A stretch of 64,000 nucleotides of DNA from Rhizomys pruinosus (GCA_009823505.1 VZQC01006631.1:260896-324895), one strand, 5' to 3'. Counted from the stretch's first letter, positions 1-10,498 are shown. Notes: generated by a model not told the origin, from the letters alone. Numbers and translations are program-made.

Positions 1-154
1 TGCTCGTAGAGTCAGAAGGTGTCAGATTCCCCTGAAACTAGATTTATGGACAGCTGTTAGCCACCACATGGGTGGTGGGAATTGAATCCAGGTACTTTCT
101 GCAAGAGCAGAACCAGTTGGTGCTTTTAACCACTGAGCCATTTCTCCAACCCCA
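1..154 (-). mobile_element. B2/B3 SINE, cut by window edge
   Basis: Ends CTCTCCAACCCC. The head and tRNA-like part are present, including a degraded B box; the tail lies left of the window. Confidence 0.8.
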
Positions 155-367
155 GAGAGAACTTTCTTAAAGTGCTGGAAACAATGCATACTGATAAATT
201 CTTTTAGTAGGGCAAACCAGCAGACAAAATATTTTACATATGCACATCCCTGGCATTTGTATTAAAATGTTCAAGTAAGTGGTCTATATAAATAAAAGAC
301 TATCCATGGAACACTGTAAGAAACCAGAACCAACTTGAATACACACCAAAAGGGAACAATTTTTTGA

Positions 368-613
368 AATTTTTTATTAATTTTATTTATTTCTGTATGT
401 GTGTGAATGTACTGTCTGCATGCAAGTCTATGCACCCATGTCATGCAGTGCCGTGGAGGTCAGAAGAGGGCATCGGATTCCCCTGGAACTGGAGTTCTCC
501 TGGAATTGGAGTTTCAGACGGTTCTCGGCCGCCATGTGGGTGCTGGGGATTGAACCCGGGTCCTCTGCAAGAGCGGTCAGCGCTCTTAACCGCTAGGCCA
601 TCTCTCCAGCCCC
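368..613 (-). mobile_element. B2 SINE, 17-bp-duplicated type
   Basis: Full length from the AATAAA-type tail to CTCTCCAGCCCCC. The minus strand keeps the pol III A and B boxes (GGTTCAATCCC). The antisense 65-codon frame is a shadow. Confidence 0.93.
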
Positions 614-781
614 CAAAAGGGAACAATTTAAATAAATGTAACAATACAAATACTATATGGCTATTTAGCTTTGCCCCCAGTACTGTAGAACTGTAGATCT
701 AACCTCCAGGGCCTCACACTTGCTACACCAGCACGGTAGCATAAAGCTACAAGCCAACCTTTAAAAAAAATTATCTATTTT

Positions 782-1026
782 GGGGCTGGAGAGATGGCCT
801 AGCGGTTAAGAGCACCGACTGCTCTTACAGAGGACCCAGGTTCGATCCCCAGCACCCACATGGCGGCTGAGAACCGTCTGAAACTCCAATTCCAGGAGAA
901 CTCCAGTTCCAGAGGAGTCTGACACCCTCTTCTGATCTCCGCGGCATTGCACGACACGGGTGCACAAACTTGCATGCAGACAGTACATTCATACACACAC
1001 AGAAATAAATAAATAAATAAATAAAT
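782..1026 (+). mobile_element. B2 SINE, 17-bp-duplicated type
   Basis: Head GGGGCTGGAGAGATGGCC, intact B box GGTTCGATCCCC and an AAAT-repeat tail into which the next B2 is set. Confidence 0.93.
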
Positions 1027-1042
1027 TATTTATTTATTTATT

Positions 1043-1249
1043 TTGGGGCTGGAGAGATGGCCTAGCGGTTAAGAGCACCGACTGCTCTTACAGAGGACCC
1101 GGATTCGATCCCCAGCACCCACGTGGCGGCTGAGAACCGCCTGTAACTCCAATTCCAGGAGAACTCCAGTTCCAGGGGAATCCGACACCCTCGGCATTGC
1201 ACAACACGGGTGCACAGACCTGCATGTAGACAGTACATTCATAAACATA

Positions 1250-1296
<47 letters not shown>
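1043..1296 (+). mobile_element. B2 SINE in tandem with previous
   Basis: Same orientation as the B2 at 782, separated only by its tail. Ends in an AAAT array at 1251-1294. Confidence 0.93.
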
Positions 1297-1299
<3 letters not shown>

Positions 1300-1385
1300 T
1301 TAGAAATGTATATATTTTGTATGTATTTCTGTGTGTATGAAGCCAGAGGTCCATGTCTAGTGTCTTCCTCAATTCTCAATTAATT

Positions 1386-1459
1386 CCTTCCTTCCCTCTT
1401 TTCTTCCTTTCCTTTCCTTTCCTTCCTTTCTCTCTCTCTCTCTTTTTCTTTTTTTTTTA
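1386..1459. repeat. CT-rich low-complexity tract
   Basis: CCTT/CTTT units pass into (TC)n and a T-run. The tract reappears at about 8218-8290. Confidence 0.9.
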
Positions 1460-1580
1460 GACAGGGACTCTCACTGAAAGCTGGAAAATTCTGCTAAACT
1501 GGTTGGCTAGCAAGCTGCAAGAATTCAATCTCTGCCTCCTCAGCAATGAGATTACAGGCTTTCCACCACCATGCCCTGAT
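1460..1580 (-). mobile_element. Old B1/B4-type SINE part
   Basis: Pattern GACAGGGACTCTCACTGAA, GCCTCCTCAGCAATGAGATT, ACAGGC is the diverged B1-like half of B4/RSINE elements. Confidence 0.55.
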
Positions 1581-1583
1581 TTT

Positions 1584-1750
1584 TAGCCGGGCATGGTGGC
1601 ACACGCCTTTAATCCTAGCCCTCGGGAGACAAGAGGCAGGCAGATCTTTGTGAGTTCAAGGCCAGCCTGGTCTACAGAGCAAGATCCAGGCTAGCTGGGG
1701 CTACAGGGAGACCCTGTCTCAAAAAAGACAAAAAATAAAATAAAAATAAA
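1584..1750 (+). mobile_element. B1 SINE
   Basis: Runs from GCCGGGCATGGTGGCACACG to CTGTCTCAAAAAAGAC with an A-rich tail. Confidence 0.95.
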
Positions 1751-1789
1751 AGGCATGCACCACCACACCCAACTCCATGTCCAAACCTT

Positions 1790-1991
1790 TAAATTGTATT
1801 TATTTTTATTTATGTGTATATGTGTTTTCCCACATGTCTATAGGTGCACCACATGCATGCAGACATACTCAGAAGCCAGAAGAGGGCATCAGATCCCCTG
1901 GAACTGGAGATACACTGGGCTGTTGTGGGAATCAAACACAGGTCCTCTGCAAGAGTAGCTCTCCTAATCACTGAGCCACCTATCCAGCCTC
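1790..1991 (-). mobile_element. B3-type SINE
   Basis: Diverged, without the 17-bp duplication; ends GAGCCACCTATCCAGCCTCC. Confidence 0.8.
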
Positions 1992-2004
1992 CCATGCTCA
2001 CACG

Positions 2005-2090
2005 TTTTTATGTGGGGTTTTGGGGGATCAGACTTAAGTCCTCATGCTTGTAAGGCAAGTACTTCACCAACTGAGCCATCTCCCAACCCC
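2005..2090 (-). mobile_element. ID/B4 tRNA-like SINE end
   Basis: TAAGGCAAGTACTTCACCAA and CTGAGCCATCTCCCAACCCC give the tRNA-like half in reverse. Confidence 0.5.
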
Positions 2091-2297
2091 CTGGGGATTC
2101 TGTTTATTTGTCTGTCTCTATTGAGGTCTGCTGGCCTCAAACTGACAATCCTCCCTTCCTTAGCCCCCTTACCTGAGATTACAGGCATTCACCATGTCCT
2201 ACCTCCTTCTGTCCACTTAAATGAGAAACCCACATGAAGAGCTGTTCTAGACAGCGTGACATTTTTTGTTTGTTTGTTTGGGGGGGGGGTTTATTTT

Positions 2298-2360
2298 TGG
2301 TTTTTTTTGGTCATTTTGAGACAGGGTCTCCCTGTAGCCCCAGCTGTCCTGGAACTCACT
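2298..2360 (-). mobile_element. B1 SINE cut by N at 2361
   Basis: TTTTGAGACAGGGTCTCCC to GGAACTCACT, then N. The rest of a B1 in matching orientation is at 9133-9287 and again at 9296-9451. Confidence 0.9.
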
Positions 2361-2361
2361 N

Positions 2362-2900
2362 TGTTCTTTTTTTCTTTGTATTATTTGTATTTTGTTAGTT
2401 CTGTGTGATGCAATTCGTCATATTGTCTGCTGTTATTGCACTGTGATGTCCTGCCTTTGGTGCTCCTGTGATCGTGTCAGTTGTGTCGTTCGATGCTGAT
2501 GCGGTCTGTATTAGGGGATTTAGTAGGACTTCACTGGAGAGACTGTTTCTTTTAATGCATTATTATTAGAATTAGGAGTCTTCAGATGGACAGCTCATCA
2601 GGGCATAGTTGATGCGATCGTGTGGAATAGATACGAAACAATGTATCTCTGGCTGAGGAGTTTCGTCGGATGCTGATTAGACCTAGGACTGTGTCTCCAC
2701 CCGACCAGTAGTTTCTATTAACCTATATTTATGCATCAATAGTTTTAATAATTCGATGATCCTATTTTACTGAGCTAGAAACTGCCAGCGCAGTGATATT
2801 GTCCAGACGACAAGTGATGTATACATGACAGGATGGTCAGCGGGACGAGTCTGGCGAGACGTCGTGTCTCTCCTTCCATGGAGTCCTGGAAACGTCTAAC
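2362..2900. other. Unrecognised, probably scrambled sequence
   Basis: No SINE, exon or other match is visible on either strand in these 540 bp, unlike any other stretch of this length nearby. Base order looks random with T-rich ends. It directly follows the N, so it may be the unreliable end of a read. Confidence 0.6.
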
Positions 2901-3102
2901 CCAGTTGTCAGCTCCCGGTCCCTATTGCCACTGAGCCATCTTGTTGGACTCCAATATTTTTATATATCATTAAGGCTGTCACTGCACACCTTGAGTTCCT
3001 CCAGCTCCACTCTGGTGTAAACAGTGAGGAAAAAATGCTGTTCTAAGCCTCCTCCCTACCAGGTCGTGTATACAGATAGAAAGTTGAGGCAAGAGGACTA
3101 TT

Positions 3103-3275
3103 TATTTTTTTTTTTTGTCTTTTTTGAGACATTCAAAATAGCCCTATTAGCTCCCTCCTAGTCTGGAACACACTCTGTAGGACCAGGCTGGCTTTGAACT
3201 CACCAGAGATCCTGCTCTGCCTCCCAAGGTGGTAGGGAAATTAAAGCGTGCACCACCCACGCGACTGTGAGTTTT
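3103..3275 (-). mobile_element. B1, error-rich
   Basis: GACCAGGCTGGCTTTGAACT and CTGCCTCCCAAGGTGGTAGG place it as B1 with indels. Confidence 0.7.
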
Positions 3276-3661
3276 TAACGGCCAGACTGGGCATCTTGCA
3301 TGGGAGGAGGGAAGCAGTTACTAGAATTACTGTCAGTCGGGCAATTCAGAAGAATGGTTTTATTTATTTGCATAGTTATCGAGGTTAAGAGTTACAACTC
3401 AGAAAGGTAAACGATGAATCTTAGGAATGGGGTAAAAAAAAAATCCACTGCTGATAATGGTAATTGTTTCAAATATCAACTGTACCGTATTCTTGTTGAT
3501 GAAGTATAGGCCTAGATTAAACTAATGAGTCTATAACCGACTTCACCACGATACTTCTAAACTTCGAAAATATTCTTCAACACATTCTGTCTAGACTTTA
3601 TCACTAAATAATTACCTTCCTACATAATTTGTTCCGATGCTTTTAAGGTAAAATAACTCAC

Positions 3662-3722
3662 CTAAAGTCTGTAAAATTATGCTCTCTAAAATCACCAGAT
3701 CTTGGACTTGCTGCAGGTAGGC
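3662..3722 (-). CDS. Ccnt1: Cyclin T1 exon 4, in error-rich block
   Basis: This 61-bp minus-strand exon reads AYLQQVQDLVILESIILQTL followed by one base of a Gly codon, matching cyclin T1 residues 125-145 in the linker to the second cyclin-box repeat. It has an ATAG acceptor (3723-3726) and a GTGAGTTA donor (3654-3661). The exon is intact although it sits in the poor block 2362-9290, so the identification is firm but its position in the chromosome is doubtful. It lies 2.7 kb downstream of the exon 3 copy in gene order. Confidence 0.85.
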
Positions 3723-3785
3723 CTATGGGAAAGGAAACAGAAGTTAGTCCTCCAAAAGGCACAATATGTCAAAGCTAAGCAATGT

Positions 3786-3962
3786 ATGGGGCTGGAGAGA
3801 TGGACCGGGTTCGTATCCCACACCACGATGGCGGGCTGAGACGTCTTAACAATCAGTTCGAGGAATTGACACCTCTTACTGACCTCCGAGATTTGCATAA
3901 CAGGCAGTGCATCAAACCTGCATGCAGGCATCATTCATACATCATTTACAAAAAAATAAATT
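3786..3962 (+). mobile_element. B2, error-rich and internally shortened
   Basis: GGGGCTGGAGAGATGGA is followed directly by CCGGGTTCG; the A-box to B-box part is lost. Confidence 0.7.
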
Positions 3963-4160
3963 TAAAAAAAGTTAAAGCAATTAAACAATAGAGGATTCTG
4001 TAGACTTGGAACTGAATACAATCCTTTCCTATCCCATTAGACAAATTTCCTTCTTATATAAAAAAAAAAAACACTGAACGATCAGAAACAGTAACCTTAA
4101 TTCCTATACAGGCTACTTAAAAGCCACCAAGGATTTGATTTTATTCAGAAACTGAATGAT

Positions 4161-4402
4161 TTTTTTTTAATTTTATTTATTTACTATATATGAATGTACT
4201 GTCTGCATGTAGGTTTGTGCACCCAGTCGTGCCATCCGTGGAGGAAGAAGAGGGTCGCGATTCCCCTGGAACTGAGAGTTCTCCTGGAATTGAGAGTTAC
4301 AGAACGGTTCTCAGCCGCCATGTGGGCTGCTGGGGATAGTAGAACCCAAGGTTCCTGCAAATAGCAGTCGGGCGTCTTAACCATAGGCATCCTGCAGCCC
4401 CC
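4161..4402 (-). mobile_element. B2, error-rich
   Basis: GAATGTACTGTCTGCATGTA through GCCGCCATGTGGGCTGCTGG to CTGCAGCCCC. Carries the 17-bp duplication with extra bases. Confidence 0.75.
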
Positions 4403-4559
4403 GATGAATGATATTTAAAGTTTAAGAATTCAGATAATTTGGATAGGATGAGACATTAACAAATACACCTTTTTTAGCCATAGGTTTTTCGACTTCTGAC
4501 AGTACATGTAGCATCTGATAGTCAAATATTTACGCAACTACTGAATTATGATTCATGTT

Positions 4560-4770
4560 TGATATTTAATTCTGATTGTATGTATATGTGAGTTATAAGT
4601 GTGGTGAGTGTGGCTACCGGTATGGAGATCAGAGAGGGTGGTCGTCTCCTGGAACGTGGAATTAACAGGGCAAATGGTGGGCCATATGACATGGTGTAGT
4701 GGAACTGAATCTCAGGTCCTCTTCAAGACCAATAGGCACTGGTAACCACTGAGCAACCTCACCAGTGTCC
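4560..4770 (-). mobile_element. B3-like, error-rich
   Basis: GGTCCTCTTCAAGACCAATA and CCACTGAGCAACCTCACCAG; very diverged. Confidence 0.45.
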
Positions 4771-5037
4771 AACTTCTATATAATTTTATCTTGAGATAAT
4801 CTATGTCTCTAACATGTAATACAAGAATTCAAAGGTAAAGGAAGTAATGGAGAAAATTTTCTCTTCAGATTTCAGCACCCAAAACTATATATGGCTGACT
4901 GAGATGATGAAACAGCTAGTGAAAATTAAATAACAATCATTGTGGTATACAGAATTTTCAGTGCAGCTGCTAGCTATAGGAGACTGTCTCAACAAAGACC
5001 AAGAAAAAAAAAAAAAGACAAAAGAATGTTTATAGAA

Positions 5038-5176
5038 GCTGGGCATGGTGGTAAGTGCCTTATAGGGCGAGAGGAGGAGTCGGCAGATTCTGTGAGGATT
5101 CAAGCACATAGTTTACATAGGAGTTCTATGCCAGCTAGGGCTTACGGGAACGGAGCTCTAGTCTCCAAAAAATAAC
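5038..5176 (+). mobile_element. B1, error-rich
   Basis: GCTGGGCATGGTGGTAAGTG with a broken middle and TAGTCTCCAAAAAA at the end. Confidence 0.6.
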
Positions 5177-5238
5177 AAAGAGGAATAAGCCAAGCCAATC
5201 TACATGGAGCAAGCAAGAAGTTCTAGACAGAAGCTCGT

Positions 5239-5500
5239 CTTGGGGCTGGAGGATTAGAGAGATTACAGCTAGTGGTTAGAGACACCAACAATAAAAAAAA
5301 AAAAAAAATAAAAAAAAAACAGGACCTGCTTCTTGCAGAAGACCGGGTTCATCCCCGAGCACCACATGGTGGTAGGAGACCGTCTTGAGACTCCGTTCCA
5401 GGGATCTGCACTCTTAGACCTCACAGGCATTGCACAACCATGGGAGTGCACACTACATGCAACATAATAAAAAACAAAAATACAAATAATAAAGTTTAAA
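5239..5500 (+). mobile_element. B2, error-rich
   Basis: TGGGGCTGGAGGATTAGAGA, an inserted A-run at 5291-5320, then AGCACCACATGGTGGTAGGA. Confidence 0.6.
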
Positions 5501-5539
5501 AAGAAACTCCATGTCACACAAAAAAACGCTTATTTATTT

Positions 5540-5690
5540 ATAGGGCAGGGTGGTGAATGCCTTTAATTCAGCACTTTGGCTGCAGGTAAATATCATCTTG
5601 AGTGGGCCAGCTTGGTTTACTAGCAAATTCCCAGGCCTGCAGGAAGGACTTACATAGGTGACGCAGACCTGTCCAAAAAATTTTTTTAAG
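5540..5690 (+). mobile_element. B1, error-rich
   Basis: GGCAGGGTGGTGAATGCCTT and CCAGCTTGGTTTACTAGC keep the B1 order. Confidence 0.55.
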
Positions 5691-5719
5691 TTTATAACAC
5701 TGTTAAAAGCTTTAAATTT

Positions 5720-5951
5720 GGCGGGCTGGAGAGATTGGTCCCCTAGCGGTTAAGAACGAACCACTCTTGCAGAGGACCCGGGTGGTTTCAATCACCAGAC
5801 CACATGGGGCTGAGAACAGTTGCAACTCAATTCCAGGGGAATCGACACCTGCTGTCTTACCTCCGCGCATTGCACTACACGGGGCGCACACTACATGCAG
5901 ACAGTACACCTATAAGCTATACAAAAATAAATAAAATTAAAAAAAAAAAAA
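5720..5951 (+). mobile_element. B2, error-rich
   Basis: GGGCTGGAGAGATTGGTCCC, AGAGGACCCGGGTGG and an A-rich tail; indels throughout. Confidence 0.75.
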
Positions 5952-5962
5952 GGCTTTAAATT

Positions 5963-6165
5963 AGAGGCTGGAAAGCTGGCTCGGCAGTGAGAGCACACTG
6001 GCCTCTTCACAGAGGACCAGATCGATTCCAGCACACCACAGCGGGCTAACAATCATTGTAACTCTGTTCCAAAGGTAAATCAATAACCTTTCCAAATCCA
6101 TGGGCTTTCCACAACAGGGTGCATTTATTACATATCTCGAAGGACAAAAAAAGAAAAACGGGAAA
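5963..6165 (+). mobile_element. B2/B3, error-rich
   Basis: AGGCTGGAAAGCTGGCTCGG and TCTTCACAGAGGACCAGATC; the end is blurred. Confidence 0.55.
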
Positions 6166-6398
6166 AAAACGATAGAGAAATAATTTTATGATCTAGTAGG
6201 ATAAAGAGGTATGAAGATATATGCATTGCTAGCTATCGACCACCATTAAATTTACTTCTATGCTCTCTGCACGTTCAGTTTTACAATCAACTTTTTACCA
6301 CAACTTTTTTCATTTAAAAAAATGACAACTAAAAGGATCTTATAAAACGCCAGATTCAAAGTTACAAACTATGCTAAAGTATGTAAATAATGACCTAC

Positions 6399-6526
6399 CT
6401 CATCCTGTATCAGTAGAAGGTGATCCTGTGGATGGAGACCAAGTATGGGTGCAACTTTGATTGAGTGTTCCAATTTTTTTTGGCTGTTCTCTACTTGGTG
6501 CTAGAACAAGGCGCTGGGGCCACAGA
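6399..6526 (-). CDS. Ccnt1: Cyclin T1 exon 3, error-rich copy
   Basis: The minus strand resembles cyclin T1 residues 82-124, with recognisable pieces SVAP, VEEQPKKLEH and IKVA plus the end of the exon, but reading shifts frame through several one-base indels. The length (128 bp) is close to the 129 bp expected. A GAG acceptor precedes it and a GTAGGTC donor follows (6392-6398). It lies in an indel-rich block that seems to be a poor copy of sequence left of the window, so the breaks are probably sequencing errors rather than mutations. A clean exon 3 is expected about 330-460 bp left of position 1. Confidence 0.82.
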
Positions 6527-7200
6527 CTCTCCAAGTAAAATAAGCATTATTGTCATTTTTATAATTACAGTAGATCTGTAAAGAGCCAACTCTCAAGTGA
6601 GCCTTTATCAATCTACCACCTTTAATGATTTCCACTTTAATCTATCCTCTCCTGGCGTAATCTATGCACTCTTCAATCCATTTATGGTGAGAAGTCTGAG
6701 ATGTACACCATTTTTTATTAAAATGACTTAGTTATCAGCTGTGTAGCCAGGCTGATGTGCACTCATATGTATGTATTGCAAGCTGGCCTCCAGAGCTGGC
6801 TGTACTTTCTGCTTCATTCTGCCTCGTATGTGTGTAATGTGCCATATGAGTGAGCAATGCTCGTGAGTAGGAGGTGTCAGATTCTGAAACTAGATTTTGG
6901 AAGCTGTTGTCACCACATGGGGTGGTGGGAATTGATCCAGGTATTTCTGCAAGGCAGAACAGTTGTGCTTTTAACCACTGAAGCCATTTCTCAACCCATT
7001 GAGAGAACTTTCTTAATAGTGTGGAAACAATGACATACTGATAAATTCTTTTAGTAGGGCAAACCAGCAGACAAAATATCTTTACATATGCCATCTGGAT
7101 TTGTATTAAAATGTTCAAGCTAAGTGGTCTATAGTAAATAAAGATATCCATGAACACTGTAGAAACCGAACAATTAGAATACACACCACAAGGGACAAAT

Positions 7201-7448
7201 TGTTTTGAAATTTTCTATTAATTTTATTTTTTGCTGTATTGTGTCGTGGAAGTTATGTCTGGCATGGCAGGTCTATGCACCTGTCTGCAGAGGCTGGAGG
7301 ATCGAGGAGGGAGTCGGTTCCCTGGAACTGAGTTCTCCTGGAATTTGGAGTTCTAGCACGGTTCTCGGCAGCATTGGGTGCTGGGGATTGAACCCGGGTC
7401 TCTGCAGCGCGTCCAGTGCTCTTAACCGTAGGCCATCTTCCAGCCCCC
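7201..7448 (-). mobile_element. B2, poor copy of 368-613
   Basis: Same position in the copied order; ends CTTCCAGCCCCC with lost bases. Confidence 0.85.
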
Positions 7449-7605
7449 AAAAGGGAACAATTAAATAAATGTAACACATACAAATTACTATATGGTCTAT
7501 TTAGCTTTGCCCTACGTAGCTGTAGATTAACTCCGGGCTCACTTGAATACACCAGCCCCTGGTAGATAAAAGCTACAAGCAACCTTTAAAAAACAATTAT
7601 CATTT

Positions 7606-7850
7606 TGGGGCTGGAGAATGGCCTGCGTGTAGACGCACCGGACTGCGTCTTCAGAGGACCAGTTCTATCCCAGCCACCCACCGATGGCGGCTGAGAAACC
7701 GTCTGAACTTCCAATTCCAGGGAGACATCAGTTCCAGGAGGAGTCTGGACCACTTTCTGATTCCGCGGCATTGCACAACGGTGCACAACTTGCATGCAAC
7801 AGTTAATTCATACCGACCCACAGAAGAAATAGAATAATCAATAAATAAAA
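7606..7850 (+). mobile_element. B2, poor copy of 782-1026
   Basis: Head GGGGCTGGAGAATGGCC; indels in both halves. Confidence 0.85.
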
Positions 7851-7867
7851 TTATTATTTGATTATTT

Positions 7868-8117
7868 TGGGGCTGGAAGATGGCCCTATGCGGTTATAGA
7901 GCACCGACTGCTCTTAAGAGGACCCGGATTCGATCCCCACCAGTGGCGGCTGAGAACCGCTCTGTAACTCCAATCAGAGAACTCCAGTTTCCCAGGGGAA
8001 TCAGACGACACCCGACTAGGCATGCACACCACGAGGGTGACCGACCTGCATGGAGAACAGTCCTTACATAAACATTAATAAAATAAATAACATAAATAAA
8101 TAAATACATAAATAAAT
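7868..8117 (+). mobile_element. B2, poor copy of 1043-1296
   Basis: GGGGCTGGAAGATGGCC to a broken AAAT array. Confidence 0.85.
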
Positions 8118-8404
8118 AGATAAATTTTTATTTTTAGGATTTATGACTTGTTGTGTGTATATTTCTGTGTGTATTGAACCAAGGCATATGTTAGTGTCTT
8201 CCGTCTTCTCTAAATTCCTTCCTTCCCTACTTTTTCTTCATTTTTTCCTTTCCTTCCTTTCTCTCTCTCTCTCTTTTTCTTTATTTTTTTAGCAGGGCTC
8301 TCACTGAAAGCTGGACAAATTCTGCTAAACTGGTTGGCTACAGCTGCAAGCATTCAATCTCTGCTCCTCAGAATGAGATTACAGGTATTCACCCATGGTG
8401 ATTT

Positions 8405-8590
8405 AGCCGGAGTGGTGGCACCCTTTAAATCCTAGCCCTGGCGGAGACAAGAGGCAGGGCAGCATCTATTAGTGAGTTCAAGGCCGCCTGGTTTACAGAG
8501 GAAGATCCAGGGTCTAGCCTGGGGCTACACGGGAACCCCTGTGCTACATCAAAAAGACAAAAAATATAAGAATTAAAAATAGCAAGGCAT
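8405..8590 (+). mobile_element. B1, poor copy of 1584-1750
   Basis: TAGCCGGAGTGGTGGCACCC to AAAAAGACAAAAAATA. Confidence 0.8.
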
Positions 8591-8639
8591 TCGCACCCCA
8601 ACCCAACTCCATGTCCAACCTTAAACTTGTATTGTATTT

Positions 8640-8822
8640 TGATAATTTATGTGGTCATGTGTGTTCACATGTCTATAGGTGCACACATGCAATGGCAGAA
8701 TACTAGAAGCCAGAAGAGGGATCAGCTACCTGAACTGGAGAGTTACACTGGGCGTTGCTGGGATCAAACAAGGTCCTCTGCAAGAGTAGCTCCCTAATCA
8801 CTGAGCCACCTATCCAGCGCGT
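8640..8822 (-). mobile_element. B3, poor copy of 1790-1991
   Basis: GGTGCACACATGCAATGGCA to GAGCCACCTATCCAGC. Confidence 0.75.
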
Positions 8823-9132
8823 CCCATGCTCACACGTTTTTATGTGGGGTTTTGGGGGATCGACTTAAGTCCATGCTTGTAAGGCAAGTTACTTCACCAA
8901 GGGGCGGGGGCTAGCCCATCTCTGCCAACCCCTGGGGATTCTGTTTTAATTTGGTTGTGCTCTATTGGGATCTTGTCTCAAAAATGAAAACTCTCCCTCG
9001 GTAGGCCACGTTACCTGAGAATTACAGGCATTCACATGTCCCTACCTGCCTCTGTCCACTTAAATGAAGAAACCCCGATAAGAAAGCTGTTTGACAGCCG
9101 TACATTTTTGTTTTGTTTGTTATGGGGGGGTT

Positions 9133-9287
9133 TATTTTTGGTTTTTTTTGTCATTTTGCAGGGACGGGCTGCCCTGTAGCCCGTGTCTGGAACTATCTCT
9201 GTACACCAGGCTGGCTTGAACTCAAAAGATCAGCCTGCCTCTGCTCTGTGTGCTGAGATTAAGGCGTGCGCACACCGACGCGCAGCT
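9133..9287 (-). mobile_element. B1, error-rich, continues the cut B1 of 2298
   Basis: It shares the left flank GGGGGGGTTTATTTTTGG with the B1 cut at 2360 and supplies its missing part. Confidence 0.85.
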
Positions 9288-9295
9288 TTTTGTTT

Positions 9296-9451
9296 TTTTG
9301 TTTTTTTGTCTTTCTGAGACAGGGTCTCCCCGTAGCCCCAGCTGTCCTGGAACTCACTTTGTAAACCAGGTTGGCTTTGAACTCACAGAGATCTGCCTAC
9401 CTCTTCCTCCCACGTGCTGGGATTAAAGGCATGCGCCACCACGCCCTGGTC
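9296..9451 (-). mobile_element. B1 SINE at start of clean sequence
   Basis: TTTCTGAGACAGGGTCTCCC to GCGCCACCACGCCCTGG without indels. It is either the polished version of the preceding B1 or a second tandem B1. Confidence 0.93.
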
Positions 9452-9866
9452 TGGGACACTATATGTCAAACACTGATGAATGATTACCTCTAGAGGGCAC
9501 AAAGCAGCTTTTACTTTTCATTTCTGTATTGTTTTAATTTTTATCTTTGTAATTACAAACTAAAACTGAAATTCACAAGGCAGCCAGAGTAATGGCTCAG
9601 CAGGTAAAAGTACTTAATACACAGCCACCCAAACCTGGCAATCTGAGTTCAGTCCAACAGTGGAAGGAGAGATCCTGTGATCTCCACATACAAACCAGGC
9701 AAATATAAGCTATACTCACAGATATATACATCATACACATTATATACACAGCCAATGGGAAAAATTGACAAGGGCTTGACAGGACTCATAACACCAATGC
9801 CATAGTAAGGTGTTAACCCCTTTCAAATCTAAATTTAGTTGATCACAGCTAAATTCAGGTCATATA
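9452..9866. other. Intron 2 stretch with a weak ID/B4-like SINE
   Basis: The only feature seen is GAGTAATGGCTCAGCAGGTA to GTTCAGTCCAACAGTGG at about 9585-9700 (plus), resembling a tRNA-like SINE half, then CA/TA-rich sequence. No exon is seen. Confidence 0.4.
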
Positions 9867-9943
9867 ATATATTAAGGGGATAATGTATTTTGATATGCTA
9901 ATTTCAAATTAGCATATCAAAATACATTATCCCCTTAATATAT
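9867..9943. repeat. Perfect 77-bp palindrome (38-bp arms, 1-base spacer)
   Basis: Arms 9867-9904 and 9906-9943 are exact inverse complements around C9905. The arms are AT-rich with a central GGGGATAATG/CATTATCCCC block. It lies in clean sequence of Ccnt1 intron 2, next to a minisatellite. Confidence 0.95.
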
Positions 9944-9986
9944 ACACCTAAAATACACCTAAAATACACCTAAAATACACCTAAAA
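9944..9986 (+). repeat. 11-bp tandem repeat, about four units
   Basis: The unit ACACCTAAAAT is repeated about four times directly after the palindrome, with almost no variation. Confidence 0.9.
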
Positions 9987-10093
9987 ACCAATACTCTAAC
10001 AAGAATCAAACACTTCCAAATTAATCTAACGATTATATTTTAAAAACGGTTATGGTATCCTAAAGAATGTGTCTATATTTAAACATTACCAGA

Positions 10094-10260
10094 TCTAGCC
10101 AGGTGTAGTGGTACATGCCTTTAATTCCAGCCCACAGGAGGCAGAGGCAGGCAGATCTTTGAGTTCAAGACCAGCCTGGTCTACACAGTGGGGTCCAGGC
10201 CAGCTGGAGCTACAAGGAGACCCTGTCTCAAAAAGACCAAAAATAAATAAATAAATAAAT
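10094..10260 (+). mobile_element. B1 SINE
   Basis: GCCAGGTGTAGTGGTACATG to CTGTCTCAAAAAGACC with an AAAT tail. Confidence 0.93.
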
Positions 10261-10340
10261 TGCCAGATTATTAATTCAAGCAGCTTACTGAAGGTGCTTT
10301 GGAAAATATATAGGCATGTCTGTAAGAAAATTAACATATA

Positions 10341-10498
10341 TAACTGGGAGTGTTAGTGCACACCTTTAATCCCAGCTCTGGGGAGGGAGAATCAAGCAGG
10401 TCGATGCTACCTTGGTCTACATAGTGAGTTACAGCAGGGAGGCCCTGTCTCAAAAACACCAAATAAATAAATAAATTAATTAATTAAAATTAAAAAGA
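10341..10498 (+). mobile_element. B1 SINE, older
   Basis: AACTGGGAGTGTTAGTGCAC to GGCCCTGTCTCAAAAACACC; shortened middle. Confidence 0.85.

Larger units (their letters stand above)
6859..9188. repeat. Poor direct copy of positions 1-2360
   Basis: Order and content follow 1-2360 throughout: B3 end, B2 pair with AAAT tail, CT-rich tract, B1, B3, G-run and truncated B1. Differences are mostly indels in homopolymers and SINE bodies. Confidence 0.93.
2361..9290. other. Inserted error-rich block with false duplicate
   Basis: A single N at 2361 cuts a B1. What follows to about 9290 is full of one-base insertions and deletions. The right third (6859-9188) is a poor copy of 1-2360. The left part carries Ccnt1 exons 4 and 3 and should match sequence left of the window. 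Clean sequence resumes in a B1 at about 9296. It reads as an unpolished long read or contig end placed in a gap. Confidence 0.88.

Noticed and set aside
6735..7184. 149-codon minus-strand frame
   Set aside because: It lies in the indel-rich block and overlaps B3 and intronic sequence with no known match.
9944..9986. Possible CRISPR-like array
   Set aside because: Units of 11 bp without spacers in a mammalian intron; a simple minisatellite.
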